64,000 nucleotides of DNA, taken from positions 1 through 64,000 of the forward strand of contig NZ_MUNT01000007.1 of NCBI RefSeq assembly GCF_002001175.1. Direction: 5' to 3'. Positions 25,916 to 34,534 of the stretch are shown here, piece by piece. The translations under genes were made by a program, and so were the position numbers. The DNA comes from Rhodanobacter sp. C03. Its GTDB lineage: Bacteria > Pseudomonadota > Gammaproteobacteria > Xanthomonadales > Rhodanobacteraceae. The stretch's first letter is position 1. Each line of letters begins with the position of its first letter. The notes below the pieces were generated by a model. That model did no database searches and had not been told where the DNA came from. It saw only the letters and a program-made list of their open reading frames with translations.

Positions 25916-26794
25916 ATGTCCAAGATCCACATGCAGTGCATGTCAGCAGTCACCAGCCTACTGCTGGCGGTCGTCATGGCATTTCCAGCAAGTGCGCAGA
26001 CTCCGACTACATCGGCTACCCAGACGGCACCTCCTCATGGCATTGGAATCCTTCCCCTCCCGGTGTTGCCGCCGGCGCCGCCCGATAAAAACCTTTACAC
26101 CACGTACTCCTTTGGCAATTCGACATCCATAAACTGGTTGGTCTGCGGTAGCACGAGTCAGAGCGAAGGCTGCTATGGCTCTGGAAACCTGGGGCGCTTT
26201 GGCCACGCCGGCGCCATCATCGAAGGCAACGAGGTCTTCAACAACACGACGGTCACACGCAACATCTATGTGGTGGATGATGCGGCGGGCGGCGGGACAG
26301 GGGTGACGCTCTATGTCTACCAGAAGACCGACGTCGTGACATCTTCATATGACACAACGACCGTAACGCTGACCAATACGATCGCCCTTCCGCTTACTGG
26401 CGGAGCCAATGCAACGACCTATATGGCCGCCAATAACGGCTACCTCTTCATCGGAACCAACCTCGGTTCGTCCGCTGTCGAGGTTTCAAAAGCCGCTTTG
26501 TCCTTCGGGCAGATCGGAGGATTCTCCCCACCGCTGAATGTATCGTCCATTACGGCCAACAAATATGGTTACGTGACAGTGAACTTCGGGGGAAGCAGTG
26601 GTTTCAGCGGTTTCTACACTTTTGGTCCCAGTGGCGGCTCTGTTGAAGATGGTGGCGGAAACGAAAATGCAGTCGATACGATGAACGCCATTTCTACCGC
26701 CAACCTTGAGGGCAATGGCAGCAGCGAGATTTCCGCATCAAGGATGCAGGTTCGATTCAAGAAAGCAGTGCCACAGGGCACGACTGGGAACTGA
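25916..26794 (+). CDS. Exported protein of unknown function
   Basis: 292 residues with a signal peptide (about 1-28, ending ASAQ), a Pro-rich linker (about 35-57), then a Gly/Ser/Thr/Asn-rich beta-type region with two cysteines close together (VCGSTSQSEGCYG). No domain is recognised. A strong Shine-Dalgarno (GGGAAAGGAA) precedes the ATG, and a clear terminator follows, so it is a single-gene transcript. It looks like a secreted or surface beta-structured protein. Confidence 0.65.
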   Translation: MSKIHMQCMSAVTSLLLAVVMAFPASAQTPTTSATQTAPPHGIGILPLPVLPPAPPDKNLYTTYSFGNSTSINWLVCGSTSQSEGCYGSGNLGRFGHAGAIIEGNEVFNNTTVTRNIYVVDDAAGGGTGVTLYVYQKTDVVTSSYDTTTVTLTNTIALPLTGGANATTYMAANNGYLFIGTNLGSSAVEVSKAALSFGQIGGFSPPLNVSSITANKYGYVTVNFGGSSGFSGFYTFGPSGGSVEDGGGNENAVDTMNAISTANLEGNGSSEISASRMQVRFKKAVPQGTTGN

Positions 26795-26830
26795 ACCGTT
26801 CCATCGGGTCATATCGTTCGTTCTGAAAAG

Positions 26831-26868
26831 CAATGGCGCCGCAATCATGCGGCGCCATTGCCGTTTTT
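26831..26868 (+). terminator. Intrinsic terminator
   Basis: CAATGGCGCCGCA pairs perfectly with TGCGGCGCCATTG over a 4-base loop and is followed by CCGTTTTT. It ends the transcript of the exported-protein gene 37 bases upstream. Confidence 0.92.
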
Positions 26869-27057
26869 CTGACCAAAACAGGGAAACAGGCAAGATGAAA
26901 GGTAACCGGGTGGGAGGACGCTATCGAAAAGCTGCCGGGAAGTTGAGGGCCGCAGGATCCGTGTGGTATTGCTGGAGTATCCGGCTTAAGCATGCATGCG
27001 GGCGAAAATGGAAAATAGCTGGAGGAGTCCCCTTTATCACCGCGGAAGGAAACACCC

Positions 27058-27360
27058 ATGTCATCCGGATGGCTCATCTTCGGCACGATCGCCCAGTTGA
27101 TGCTGGCTTATTTCCTCTTCATGGTCGTCGTTTTTTCCGCCGCCGGGATGGGCAACACAGCTAGCCTCGGCAGGCTTCAGCTGGCCATTCTGAATCTTTC
27201 GATGTACGTGCTTCCCGCCTTGTGCGTCTTGAGTGCGGGCATCGTCCTGTATCTGTACAAACATGGTGCAAGCGCCGCATCGTACTGGTGGTATGCGTTG
27301 CCGCTGGCGGCGACGGCCTTGTACCTGATCTACGTCATCAGCTTTAGCAGCAGGTCATAG
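27058..27360 (+). CDS. Small inner-membrane protein, three predicted helices
   Basis: 100 residues with hydrophobic segments at about 5-29, 40-67 and 75-96. No family recognised. GGAAGGAAAC before the ATG is a good ribosome binding site. It is separated from its neighbours by a terminator upstream and 53 bases downstream. Confidence 0.6.
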   Translation: MSSGWLIFGTIAQLMLAYFLFMVVVFSAAGMGNTASLGRLQLAILNLSMYVLPALCVLSAGIVLYLYKHGASAASYWWYALPLAATALYLIYVISFSSRS

Positions 27361-27413
27361 CGACGAATCGAGTGAGTACCCTTAGAGCAAGAAGCTAACC
27401 AGACGTTGATCCC

Positions 27414-27932
27414 ATGAAAGTCAGGCTACTCGATCCATCCGACGCACGGGCCTACCAAAGGCTCCGGCTGCTGGCGCTGCAGGAAACTCCGACGGCTTTC
27501 AGTGCAAGTTATGGCGACGAGGCTGGCCGATCCATGGATGAAGTGGCGGCACGGATCACTCCGGCTGCCGATGGATCCATCTGTGTCTTGGGCATCTTCG
27601 AACGGGATGAGCTGGCTGGGTTTGTGGTCGTCATCCATCCGCAACGAGAGAAGCTGTGTCATGCGGTTGAACTGGCCGGCATGTACGTAGCCCCAACATT
27701 TCGCCGTCGCGGATTCGGCCGTACGCTGCTGAAGGTCACCGTGGCTCATGTCCAATCTATTGCTGGCGTTCGTCAGATCAAGTTGGGCGTCAACGCTACG
27801 AATACGGGGGCGAAGGCGCTGTATCAGTCGATCGGTTTTGCAAGCTATGGCGTGGAGCCGGATGCACTGCGGGTCGACGGCACGTTTTATGGCGAGGAAC
27901 ACTATGTGCTTCGGATCGATCCGCTCGCCTGA
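27414..27932 (+). CDS. GNAT family N-acetyltransferase
   Basis: 172 residues. The acetyl-CoA binding motif A is VELAGMYVAPTFRRRGFGRT (about 88-107; R-x-x-G-x-G/A type) and the C-terminal NTGAKALYQSIGFASYG is motif B. The N-terminal LRLLALQETPTAFSASY is typical of a common GNAT subgroup. It transfers an acetyl group to an amine of a small molecule or protein; the substrate is unknown. Confidence 0.85.
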   Translation: MKVRLLDPSDARAYQRLRLLALQETPTAFSASYGDEAGRSMDEVAARITPAADGSICVLGIFERDELAGFVVVIHPQREKLCHAVELAGMYVAPTFRRRGFGRTLLKVTVAHVQSIAGVRQIKLGVNATNTGAKALYQSIGFASYGVEPDALRVDGTFYGEEHYVLRIDPLA

Positions 27933-28138
27933 CAAGCTGCCCGTGGGAGAAGAGCAGGGACATCGGCATGGTGATGTGACTCTGCCGATGCAGCAGGAAG
28001 TCGCGTACCTCACGCTCGGGGATATGGTTGCAGTGGCGGCCTACGCTGGCTCGCTCAAGCCTGGACGACAGGCGTTCACGCGAAAACCTGGCAAAGGGGA
28101 CGGCAACCAGTCCGCCCCCTGCTTTTCATGCTGTATGC

Positions 28139-29188
28139 CTAATAGCTATCGTGATCCGCGCGCATGATGGCGATACCATTCGTGGTGGCGCTGTTGATGG
28201 TCGCCAGTCCCTTCAAGGTAAAGTTGCCGTCCTCGTCGACGTTGAAAATGGAGACATGCGAGACGCTGCCGTTGGCGTCGACAACGGCAGCAAGGTCGCT
28301 GCGGTAAGTGATGTCGGTCGGGTCGCCATTGAAGCTTGCAACCACCGCTGCGTCCTGGATGATTTTTTCGCCGTAGACGACATAGCGTGACACCGACTTG
28401 CTCGGCGAATTCGAGGAGAACAGGAAGGGGCCGTCCAGTGTGACCCAGCATGGCGCGGATTGGGTGCCCGAGCCTGTGATGGTCAGCACGGCGTTGTTTC
28501 GAACCAGGCTGATCTCGTTGGCGTGGGCAATCGTCACATAGGCATCATTGCCGCGGGTGGCCAGGCCGAACGGCGCATTGACGTTGGCGGGGATGTTGGC
28601 AACCAGCCCGGTCGAACCGATGACCGCACCCTGTCCATCCAGGTTGACCGTTTCAATCGCGTTGCTTTTTTCGCTGATGACCAGCTGACCCTGCAGCGTT
28701 CCCAACTGGGCGGCGGAGCCATCACCGATGACCAGTTTCGCCTCACCATCGGCGGCCGATTCCACGCCGTGGCGATCGATCCGGTGCGATTCGATATACG
28801 ACGCGGTCAGGATGTACAGGTGGTCGTTGCCGAAAGCGACGCTGACGGGATTGGTGAGGGCTGGTACAAGCTTCTCGTAGCGCAGGCCGGTGTGAGCAGG
28901 GTCCTTGTCGAATATCGACACGTTGCCCGAGCCGAAATTCACCACGGCGAGTCGTGCATGGTCCTGGGCAATGCCGCCGGCGTTGCCGCTGACGCCTCCC
29001 GCGCCACCGGTGGGAAGCTGTTCGAGCAGGGTGCCCACCGTGTTGTAGATCATCAGCTTGTTGTTCGCCGTATTCGACGCGGTCACGATCATCGCCTGAT
29101 CATCCCTCGACGATGAAGTGCCCTGGGCTGCCACCGCGCCGGCAATCATCAACGAAAGCAAAGTCATGCCACAGACTATCTTTTTCAT
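28139..29188 (-). CDS. Exported beta-propeller (lactonase-like) protein
   Basis: 349 residues from the ATG at 29188, with a signal peptide (1-21, ending AVAAQ). The mature part is built of repeated beta-strand blocks (AGGIAQDHARLAVVNFGSGN, NPVSVAFGNDHLYIL, APFGLATRGNDAYVTIAHA), the appearance of a 7-bladed propeller of the YncE/lactonase type. It is periplasmic or secreted and of unknown substrate. A decayed relative lies at about 32436-32524 on the same strand. The 205 bases after its stop hold no gene. Confidence 0.7.
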   Translation of the reverse strand: MKKIVCGMTLLSLMIAGAVAAQGTSSSRDDQAMIVTASNTANNKLMIYNTVGTLLEQLPTGGAGGVSGNAGGIAQDHARLAVVNFGSGNVSIFDKDPAHTGLRYEKLVPALTNPVSVAFGNDHLYILTASYIESHRIDRHGVESAADGEAKLVIGDGSAAQLGTLQGQLVISEKSNAIETVNLDGQGAVIGSTGLVANIPANVNAPFGLATRGNDAYVTIAHANEISLVRNNAVLTITGSGTQSAPCWVTLDGPFLFSSNSPSKSVSRYVVYGEKIIQDAAVVASFNGDPTDITYRSDLAAVVDANGSVSHVSIFNVDEDGNFTLKGLATINSATTNGIAIMRADHDSY

Positions 29189-29393
29189 GTACGTATCCTC
29201 GACGGTAACGATTCGGAATGACGACCTGGTTTGAAGTCGCCCTGCAATACTTCCAGCCGACCGGAATTGCGCCGGTCTTCTAATCATTCGTCGGGCTACG
29301 GGGAAAGTTACGCGCTGCTTTTGCTTCATTGAAGCCCGAGGCAGTCCAGCTTGATTTAAGCTGGCTGCCTGTCGTCATGCGATCGGAGGGGGC

Positions 29394-30161
29394 ATGTTCG
29401 GACTATTTCGCAAAGGGACCTTGCTGGGTGACGAACTTACCGAGTGGCAGTTTGATGTTTTCGCATGGCTGCTCAGGCATACCGGGGGCTTTGATGCGTT
29501 CAAGCATCACCGCCTTATCCAGCCGACGCCGCAATTTTTCGAACGGCAGGGCGCGCAAGGACAAGCGTTTGCCGAGACGATCTTTGCTCAGGTGCGCGGA
29601 CACGCCGGCATGGCGGACTGGCCGTGCACGCTGCAAGCGCAGGAAGACGACCCCAACCCACTAGTCGCTCCGACGTTACTGGTTCAGGGCGCGCCATCTT
29701 CGCCGGGTGGAACCTTTCGCGCCACGGAGGATGGCGCACTGATCACCTACCATCCGTGCAAAGTCAACGAGCCGATGTCATTGATTGCCACGTTCGCGCA
29801 TGAGCTAGCCCACTACCGCACGGCGCGCTTCCCCGAGCCACCACCTGGCGGCTGGGATGTATGGGAGCCAGCCACCGACCTGACGGCAGTGTTCCTCGGT
29901 TTCGGTCTTTTCCTCGCCAACTCGCGGTTTCATTTTGCCCAGCACTCCGACGGGCAGACGATGGGTTGGCGATCGCAGTGGCAGGGTTATCTGTCCGAGC
30001 CGGAGATACTGCACATGCATGCGATTTTCGCAACGCTTCTCGAACTGCCGATGGTCGAGACACTCAAACATCTCAAGCCGGCTTTGCGCGGAACCTACAG
30101 GCGTTTGCACAAAGATGTGGGGCAGGCAGCCAGTGAGCTGGACAAACTGCGAGCCATATAA
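29394..30161 (+). CDS. Putative zinc metalloprotein with HExxH motif, uncharacterised
   Basis: 255 residues, no signal peptide. The segment IATFAHELAHYRT carries HELAH at 136-140, the zinc-binding signature of zincin peptidases, and is followed by WEPATDLTAVFLGFGLFLAN, where an acidic residue could be the third ligand. I do not recognise a named peptidase family. GGAGG ten bases before the ATG supports the start. It could be a peptidase or only a metal-binding protein; there are no linked partners. Confidence 0.65.
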   Translation: MFGLFRKGTLLGDELTEWQFDVFAWLLRHTGGFDAFKHHRLIQPTPQFFERQGAQGQAFAETIFAQVRGHAGMADWPCTLQAQEDDPNPLVAPTLLVQGAPSSPGGTFRATEDGALITYHPCKVNEPMSLIATFAHELAHYRTARFPEPPPGGWDVWEPATDLTAVFLGFGLFLANSRFHFAQHSDGQTMGWRSQWQGYLSEPEILHMHAIFATLLELPMVETLKHLKPALRGTYRRLHKDVGQAASELDKLRAI

Positions 30162-30254
30162 CTGCGAGCGAGCTAGAGAAGGAATGGATCTTCGTGCACT
30201 TTCTCCGAATCCCGTACACACTTCCTTGCCGCCTGATCCCAGAAAGCTCGCCTG

Positions 30255-30776
30255 ATGCTTCGAGACGTTACATCCGCTGATTTTCCCGCGATCCTCGCTC
30301 TCAACGAGGCCTTCGTGAGCGTGCTCAGTCCGCTCGACGACGTGCGTCTGGCGCATCTGCATGCGCAGGCGGCGCTGCATCGCGTGATCGAACAGGACGG
30401 CCGGATCGAGGCGTTCCTGCTCGCGTTCCGCGAAGGGGCGGACTACGACAGTTCGAACTACCGGTGGTTTGCGCAACGCCATGCGCGCTTTCTGTATGTG
30501 GATCGCATCGTGGTGGCCGCTGACACGCAGGCGCAGGGCGCCGGCAGCCGGCTCTATCGCGACGTGTATGCACTGGCGTCGCGGGATGATGTGCCGTTGA
30601 TCACCTGCGAGTTTGATATCGAGCCGCCGAATCCGGCGTCCGAACGATTCCACGCCAGGCTGGGGTTTCGTGAAGTGGGTCGTCAGCAGCTGGACGACGG
30701 CCGCAAGACCGTCTCGTTGCAGGCATTGGATGTTGCTACGGGCAACACGCCGCTGGGAAAGATCGACGTCGGCTGA
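30255..30776 (+). CDS. GNAT family N-acetyltransferase
   Basis: 173 residues. LYVDRIVVAADTQAQGAGSR (about 76-95) is the acetyl-CoA pyrophosphate-binding motif and PASERFHARLGFREVGRQ the C-terminal motif. The internal DSSNYRWFAQRH block is shared with a set of predicted acetyltransferases of unknown substrate. It lies 93 bases after the zincin-like gene on the same strand and may share its transcript. Confidence 0.82.
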   Translation: MLRDVTSADFPAILALNEAFVSVLSPLDDVRLAHLHAQAALHRVIEQDGRIEAFLLAFREGADYDSSNYRWFAQRHARFLYVDRIVVAADTQAQGAGSRLYRDVYALASRDDVPLITCEFDIEPPNPASERFHARLGFREVGRQQLDDGRKTVSLQALDVATGNTPLGKIDVG

Positions 30777-30976
30777 GGCAAGCATCTCAGGGCGCACACG
30801 GCATCTTCTGTCCGGTTGTCCGGTCTCGCCAGATCCGCTGTCCGCGGACAACTAGGCGACATGCTCCGCACTGATTTCTTCTTCGAAAATTCAACGACAT
30901 AAGTCTTTCGAATGAGTTGGCACAGCGCTTGCTCTACAGACAGCACAGGGCAGATTGCCAATCACGGAGACACATC

Positions 30977-31138
30977 ATGAAATTCGAATCACAGATCCTG
31001 GGCGCACTGTTCGTTGCCTGCTTCGGCATCTGCGCGCTGGTCATGGGCGCCATGCTGAAAACCACGCCGGCCTCGGTGCAACTGGCAAGCGCGGACAAGG
31101 TGGCTGCCGTCGCCATGGTCGCGTCGGCCCACCGCTGA
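30977..31138 (+). CDS. Small single-pass membrane protein (53 aa)
   Basis: 53 residues from ATG 30977 (CGGAGA upstream). A hydrophobic segment (about 7-26) starts after a short charged N-terminus; the rest is Ala/Val-rich. No family recognised. Its strong ribosome binding site and normal composition favour a real gene. The following 270 bases up to the beta-helix gene hold no recognisable gene. Confidence 0.5.
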   Translation: MKFESQILGALFVACFGICALVMGAMLKTTPASVQLASADKVAAVAMVASAHR

Positions 31139-31410
31139 TGCCGTCTGCTCGCGCACCAGCGATTGCTGCTGCTCGGCGACGATGGGGCCGGTCAGTGCTC
31201 AGACGGCGCCGAGCAGCACCTGGCCGATATGTCCGGATTCGGCGGTCAGCACTGGACCTCCAATGCTCCGCACTGTCGACTGGTGTATTGCCGTATTCTT
31301 GACATGCATCTGGAGTAACAATGCGGGTACAGGGGACGTATTGGGGTGTCTCGCTGGCTGTCAGAAATGGCGCGGGACAATACAGCTGTTCGACTCAAAG
31401 GGGTGACAAC

Positions 31411-32301
31411 ATGAAACGGTTATTGAAGCTAATGCTTGCCGTCGGCGTTCTGTCGTTCGCATTCATCACGTCCGCGCACGCGCAAGCAACACGAACCTGG
31501 GTGTCTGGCGTAGGTGATGACGCGAACCCATGTAGCCGCACTGCACCATGCAAGACATTCGCCGGAGCCATATCAAAGACCGCAACCCAGGGCGAAATCG
31601 ACGTGCTCGACCCGGGTGGCTTTGGTGCACTGACTATCACGAAGGCCATCACGATCGATGGTGGTGGGCAAATGGCTGGTGTGCTGGTCTCCGGCACCAA
31701 CGGCATAACCATCAATGCCGGAGCCACTGATACGGTCGTCCTGCGCGGTATCGCGTTCAGGGGCGTTGGAACGGGCGTGGATGGTGTGCAGATCCTCGGT
31801 GCCGGCAATGTGGTCATCGATCACTGCACGTTCCAGGGATTCATCCACAACAACATCGAGGTCAGCCTTGCTTCCAGCGGTTATGTGCTGGTGCAGGACT
31901 CGACGATCGTCGGTGGTGACAAAGGCGTCGTCATTACTGCAACCAGCGGCCCTGGGCCGGTCTCGGCGCTCTTGAAAAACGTCACTGTTCAGGGAACGCG
32001 CATTGCGCTGCAGACACTGCGTGGCCATATCGACGCCACCCATTCAACCATCCAGAACAACCTCGGTTACGGTGCGCAAGCCACCGTGGGCTCGATTGGC
32101 CTGGAGAACAGCATTTTCTCCGGCAACGGCATCGCCATTGAGGCCGAGTCCGGTGGCCAGGTGAATCTCTCCAACGTCGACATGTTCAACAACACGGTGG
32201 GCATTGGCGCGGGTGGTGGCATTGTGGCATCCGCACTCAACAATCGTCAGTTCAACAGCACCACACCCGGCGCACCGAATGCGACGATGCTGACTCAATA
32301 G
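31411..32301 (+). CDS. Exported right-handed beta-helix protein
   Basis: 296 residues from ATG 31411, with AAGGGGTG upstream and a signal peptide (1 to about 24, ending AHAQA). The start of the mature part, TWVSGVGDDANPCSRTAPCK followed by TFAGAI, is the typical opening of exported parallel beta-helix proteins; after it come short repeated turns (ITINAGATDTVVLRG, GVQILGAGNVVIDHCTFQG, VLVQDSTIVGG, SIGLENSIFSGNG). The fold is that of pectate lyases and adhesin passengers, but no lyase catalytic set is evident. Role unknown: it may bind or cleave polysaccharide. A terminator follows. Confidence 0.78.
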   Translation: MKRLLKLMLAVGVLSFAFITSAHAQATRTWVSGVGDDANPCSRTAPCKTFAGAISKTATQGEIDVLDPGGFGALTITKAITIDGGGQMAGVLVSGTNGITINAGATDTVVLRGIAFRGVGTGVDGVQILGAGNVVIDHCTFQGFIHNNIEVSLASSGYVLVQDSTIVGGDKGVVITATSGPGPVSALLKNVTVQGTRIALQTLRGHIDATHSTIQNNLGYGAQATVGSIGLENSIFSGNGIAIEAESGGQVNLSNVDMFNNTVGIGAGGGIVASALNNRQFNSTTPGAPNATMLTQ

Positions 32302-32327
32302 TTTTCAGCTAGCTGCTTCGTTCGTCC

Positions 32328-32362
32328 AGCGCCCGCCGCAAAGTGCCGCAGCGGGCGCTTTT
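32328..32362 (+). terminator. Intrinsic terminator of the beta-helix gene
   Basis: AGCGCCCGC (32328-32336) pairs with GCGGGCGCT (32351-32359) and is followed by TTTT; it lies 27 bases after the stop codon. Confidence 0.85.
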
Positions 32363-32435
32363 CAGTTGGATCGCCCGGTCTTGATGAGGGTATCGAGCAG
32401 GCTATCGGCCAGACGACCGATATGTTCGGGCTCGG

Positions 32436-32530
32436 TCATCTCAAGTCCTGGTCGGATACGGGCACGTTGCTCGAGCCGAAGTTGACCGGAGCGAGTCGCT
32501 CACGATCCTGGCCGATCCCACTGACGCTTC
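32436..32530 (-). pseudogene. Fragment of a beta-propeller gene related to the one at 28139
   Basis: On the minus strand this stretch translates to SGIGQDRERLAPVNFGSSNV, which aligns with AGGIAQDHARLAVVNFGSGN of the intact propeller protein 3.5 kb away, then ends at a stop. Nothing else of the gene is left; the flanks do not align. The 384 bases between the beta-helix gene and the gene at 32686 otherwise hold only the terminator. Confidence 0.55.
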
Positions 32531-32685
32531 GAAAGTTGCGCTCGGTTTATCGGTTCATCGAGAAAGACGATTGGTGAACGCGGTTGCCGAGTGATGTCGG
32601 AATCAGCTTGCTGTCTCGCAGGCAGGCGTTGTCGCTCCGACAAAGGCCTATGCTTGCAACCCGATCACGCCAAGAGGCTTCGGCC

Positions 32686-32907
32686 ATGAGCAACGTCTCC
32701 GGCAAGACCAGCAATGGGTTCACCTACGAAGGGGACCACCAGCCGGCGAGCGCCGGCCGCGTCAGCTGGACGGCGACCTTTCGCCATAACGGTGATTACG
32801 CCGGCATGCGGCACGGCTGCGTCCATGGGATGCTCGGCATACCCACGGCGGCCGTGGATGACGCAGTGAAAGTCGATATCGAGTCGACATGGACAGATCC
32901 CGCCTGA
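32686..32907 (+). CDS. Small hypothetical protein (73 aa)
   Basis: 73 residues from ATG 32686 (GAGGC upstream). The sequence contains GFTYEGDHQPA, VSWTATFRHNGDYAG and a short hydrophobic VHGMLGIPTAAV segment, and ends acidic. No domain recognised and no signal peptide. It looks like a small conserved cytoplasmic protein. Confidence 0.5.
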   Translation: MSNVSGKTSNGFTYEGDHQPASAGRVSWTATFRHNGDYAGMRHGCVHGMLGIPTAAVDDAVKVDIESTWTDPA

Positions 32908-33012
32908 CGGAATTGCCGGGCCCATGTGCAGAACAAGACGGCGACCCTTCGTTCAAAATGACCGGGCTGAGTAGCTGCATCGCCCGAAATCAACCAGCTG
33001 ACCCCGGAGACC

Positions 33013-33525
33013 ATGTGCATGTACAAGCTTGCCGCGTCGATCGTGATGGTTTCCGCGCTCATGGCGTGGGGCGCTTCCGTAGCAGCTTCCCCGCCGTCCA
33101 CCAACACGCCGCCCGTGGACTCGCTGTTCGATAAGATTTCGGCGCTCGATGCCGCCGTCTTCGACGCATTCAACCATTGCAGTGAACCGGGCCAGCTCGA
33201 ACGGCACGCGAGCTATTTCGCACCGGATGTCGAGTTCTATCATGACCAGGGAGGCGTGACCTGGACGCGGGACGCGATGATCGCGAACACGAAAAAGAAT
33301 GTATGCAATCACTTTCGCCGGGAGCTGATCCCCGGCACCCTGAAGGTTTACCCGATCAAGGATTTCGGCGCCATCGAGCAGGGCGTGCATCGCTTCTGCC
33401 AGTTCAAGACGGGCGACTGCGAAGGCATGGCCGACTTTGTCATCGTATGGCGCCATCAGGGCGACCAGTGGCAGATCACGCGAGTCCTCAGTTATGGCCA
33501 TCGACCCAACAAGCAACCTGGCTAG
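33013..33525 (+). CDS. Exported NTF2/SnoaL-like protein (DUF4440 type)
   Basis: 170 residues (168 from a second ATG at 33019). A signal peptide (about 1-25, ending SVAA) is followed by an NTF2-like cone fold: ALDAAVFDAFNHC, FAPDVEFYHDQGG and ITRVLSYGHRP are the typical first-helix, strand and last-strand blocks of DUF4440. Such exported small-pocket proteins have mostly unknown ligands. Three cysteines in the C-terminal half may form a disulfide. Transcribed alone. Confidence 0.75.
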   Translation: MCMYKLAASIVMVSALMAWGASVAASPPSTNTPPVDSLFDKISALDAAVFDAFNHCSEPGQLERHASYFAPDVEFYHDQGGVTWTRDAMIANTKKNVCNHFRRELIPGTLKVYPIKDFGAIEQGVHRFCQFKTGDCEGMADFVIVWRHQGDQWQITRVLSYGHRPNKQPG

Positions 33526-33851
33526 ATCGCGCAATACCCCCGATAGATCAAGGCTGTTAAAGCCTGCATAACAGGGTCCGAGCCGCGATCGAAACCCACT
33601 TCTACGACGCTCATTTCGCAAGATGTTTCGCTCGGCGAGGCATCGCTTTTGCGCCGACAGTCATGCAAATATCGCGTTGCTGTCCGGGGCGGGGGCGAGG
33701 CGTGAGGCATACCTTGGCCGGTATCCATTGCATACACGCTGCACCCAAACAGCGTGCGTGAGATGACCAAGATTGAGGGCATCTTCTGCGAATCACCGTT
33801 ACGGTCGAAATCCCGGAAACTCGGGCCAAGTTCAATGACAGGGGAAGTATT
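33526..33851. other. Intergenic stretch with no recognised feature
   Basis: 326 bases between the NTF2-like gene and the lipoprotein gene. Only short chance frames and no strong hairpin or repeat are visible; the promoter of the lipoprotein gene should be here. Confidence 0.4.
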
Positions 33852-34391
33852 GTGAAGAAAACACCGATCGCCCTCTTGGGCGTCATCCTTGCTGTATCCG
33901 GTTGTTCGACTATGACACCGGCGCGGTACTCCGTATCCGTCGACAACAATATGGCTTTGAAGAGTTATCAAGGTTCGACGATGGACATCGTTTCCATCGG
34001 AGCACCCGAGAAGTACGACTCAAGTTGTCGAATGATGGGGCCGATCCAGGCGTCTGATGGCCAGACGATTCCTCAGTTCGTCAACAAAGCTTTCAATGAT
34101 GAGTTCAAGTTTGCAGGGGTCTATGGGGATGGCGGCGCCAAGCTTACCGGCCGTCTGGACAAGATAGCCTTCTCATCCTCGGCCGGGCTGACAAATGGCT
34201 GGTGGGATTTGGCTTTGACGCTGAGTTCGGCCAATGGCCAATCGATGTCTGTAGAGAACAAGTACGACTTCAAGAGCGGGTTCGACGCGATTACCGCCTG
34301 CAACCAGACTGCCCAGGCATTGGGCCCAGCGGTGCAGGACCTCATCAAGAAGACGGTTACCGATCCACGGTTCAAATCCCTTTTGCGCTGA
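33852..34391 (+). CDS. Lipoprotein of unknown function
   Basis: 179 residues starting at GTG 33852 behind GGGGAAG. The N-terminus is a lipoprotein signal with lipobox AVSGC (Cys18), so the mature protein is attached to the membrane through that cysteine. The rest (SIGAPEKYDSSCRM, TIPQFVNKAFNDEF, TGRLDKIAFSSSAG, NKYDFKSGFDAITAC) resembles small envelope lipoproteins, with a pattern of about 160 residues and no named domain I can assign. It ends just before a strong bidirectional hairpin. Confidence 0.7.
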   Translation: MKKTPIALLGVILAVSGCSTMTPARYSVSVDNNMALKSYQGSTMDIVSIGAPEKYDSSCRMMGPIQASDGQTIPQFVNKAFNDEFKFAGVYGDGGAKLTGRLDKIAFSSSAGLTNGWWDLALTLSSANGQSMSVENKYDFKSGFDAITACNQTAQALGPAVQDLIKKTVTDPRFKSLLR

Positions 34392-34426
34392 TCGGTTTAA
34401 CCTTGAAAGAGGCAGCTGTATAGATC

Positions 34427-34466
34427 ATCCAGTCAAGGGCGGCAGTGATGCCGCCCTTGACTGGAT
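34427..34466. terminator. Bidirectional hairpin between convergent genes
   Basis: A perfect 18-bp stem (34427-34444 with 34449-34466; arms start ATCCAGTCAAGGGCGG) with a 4-base loop separates the lipoprotein gene and the convergent yegD-like gene. There is no long T-run, but position and stem strength suit a terminator for both. Confidence 0.8.
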
Positions 34467-34534
34467 GAGATCGGGTGGCGGTTACGCCACGCCACTTTGC
34501 GCCTGGGATAAGCGCGCTCGAAAGTCCAGTGGCA

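Noticed and set aside
26884-27057. Frame starting MKGNRVGGRYRKAAG between the terminator and the membrane-protein gene
   Set aside because: Highly basic, no ribosome binding site of note, and runs into the next gene in another frame; probably leader sequence.
32362-32439. 25-codon minus-strand frame (starts MTEPEHIGRLADSLLD)
   Set aside because: Composition looks protein-like, but it is very short, has no ribosome binding site and overlaps the terminator of the beta-helix gene; possibly a gene fragment, not called.
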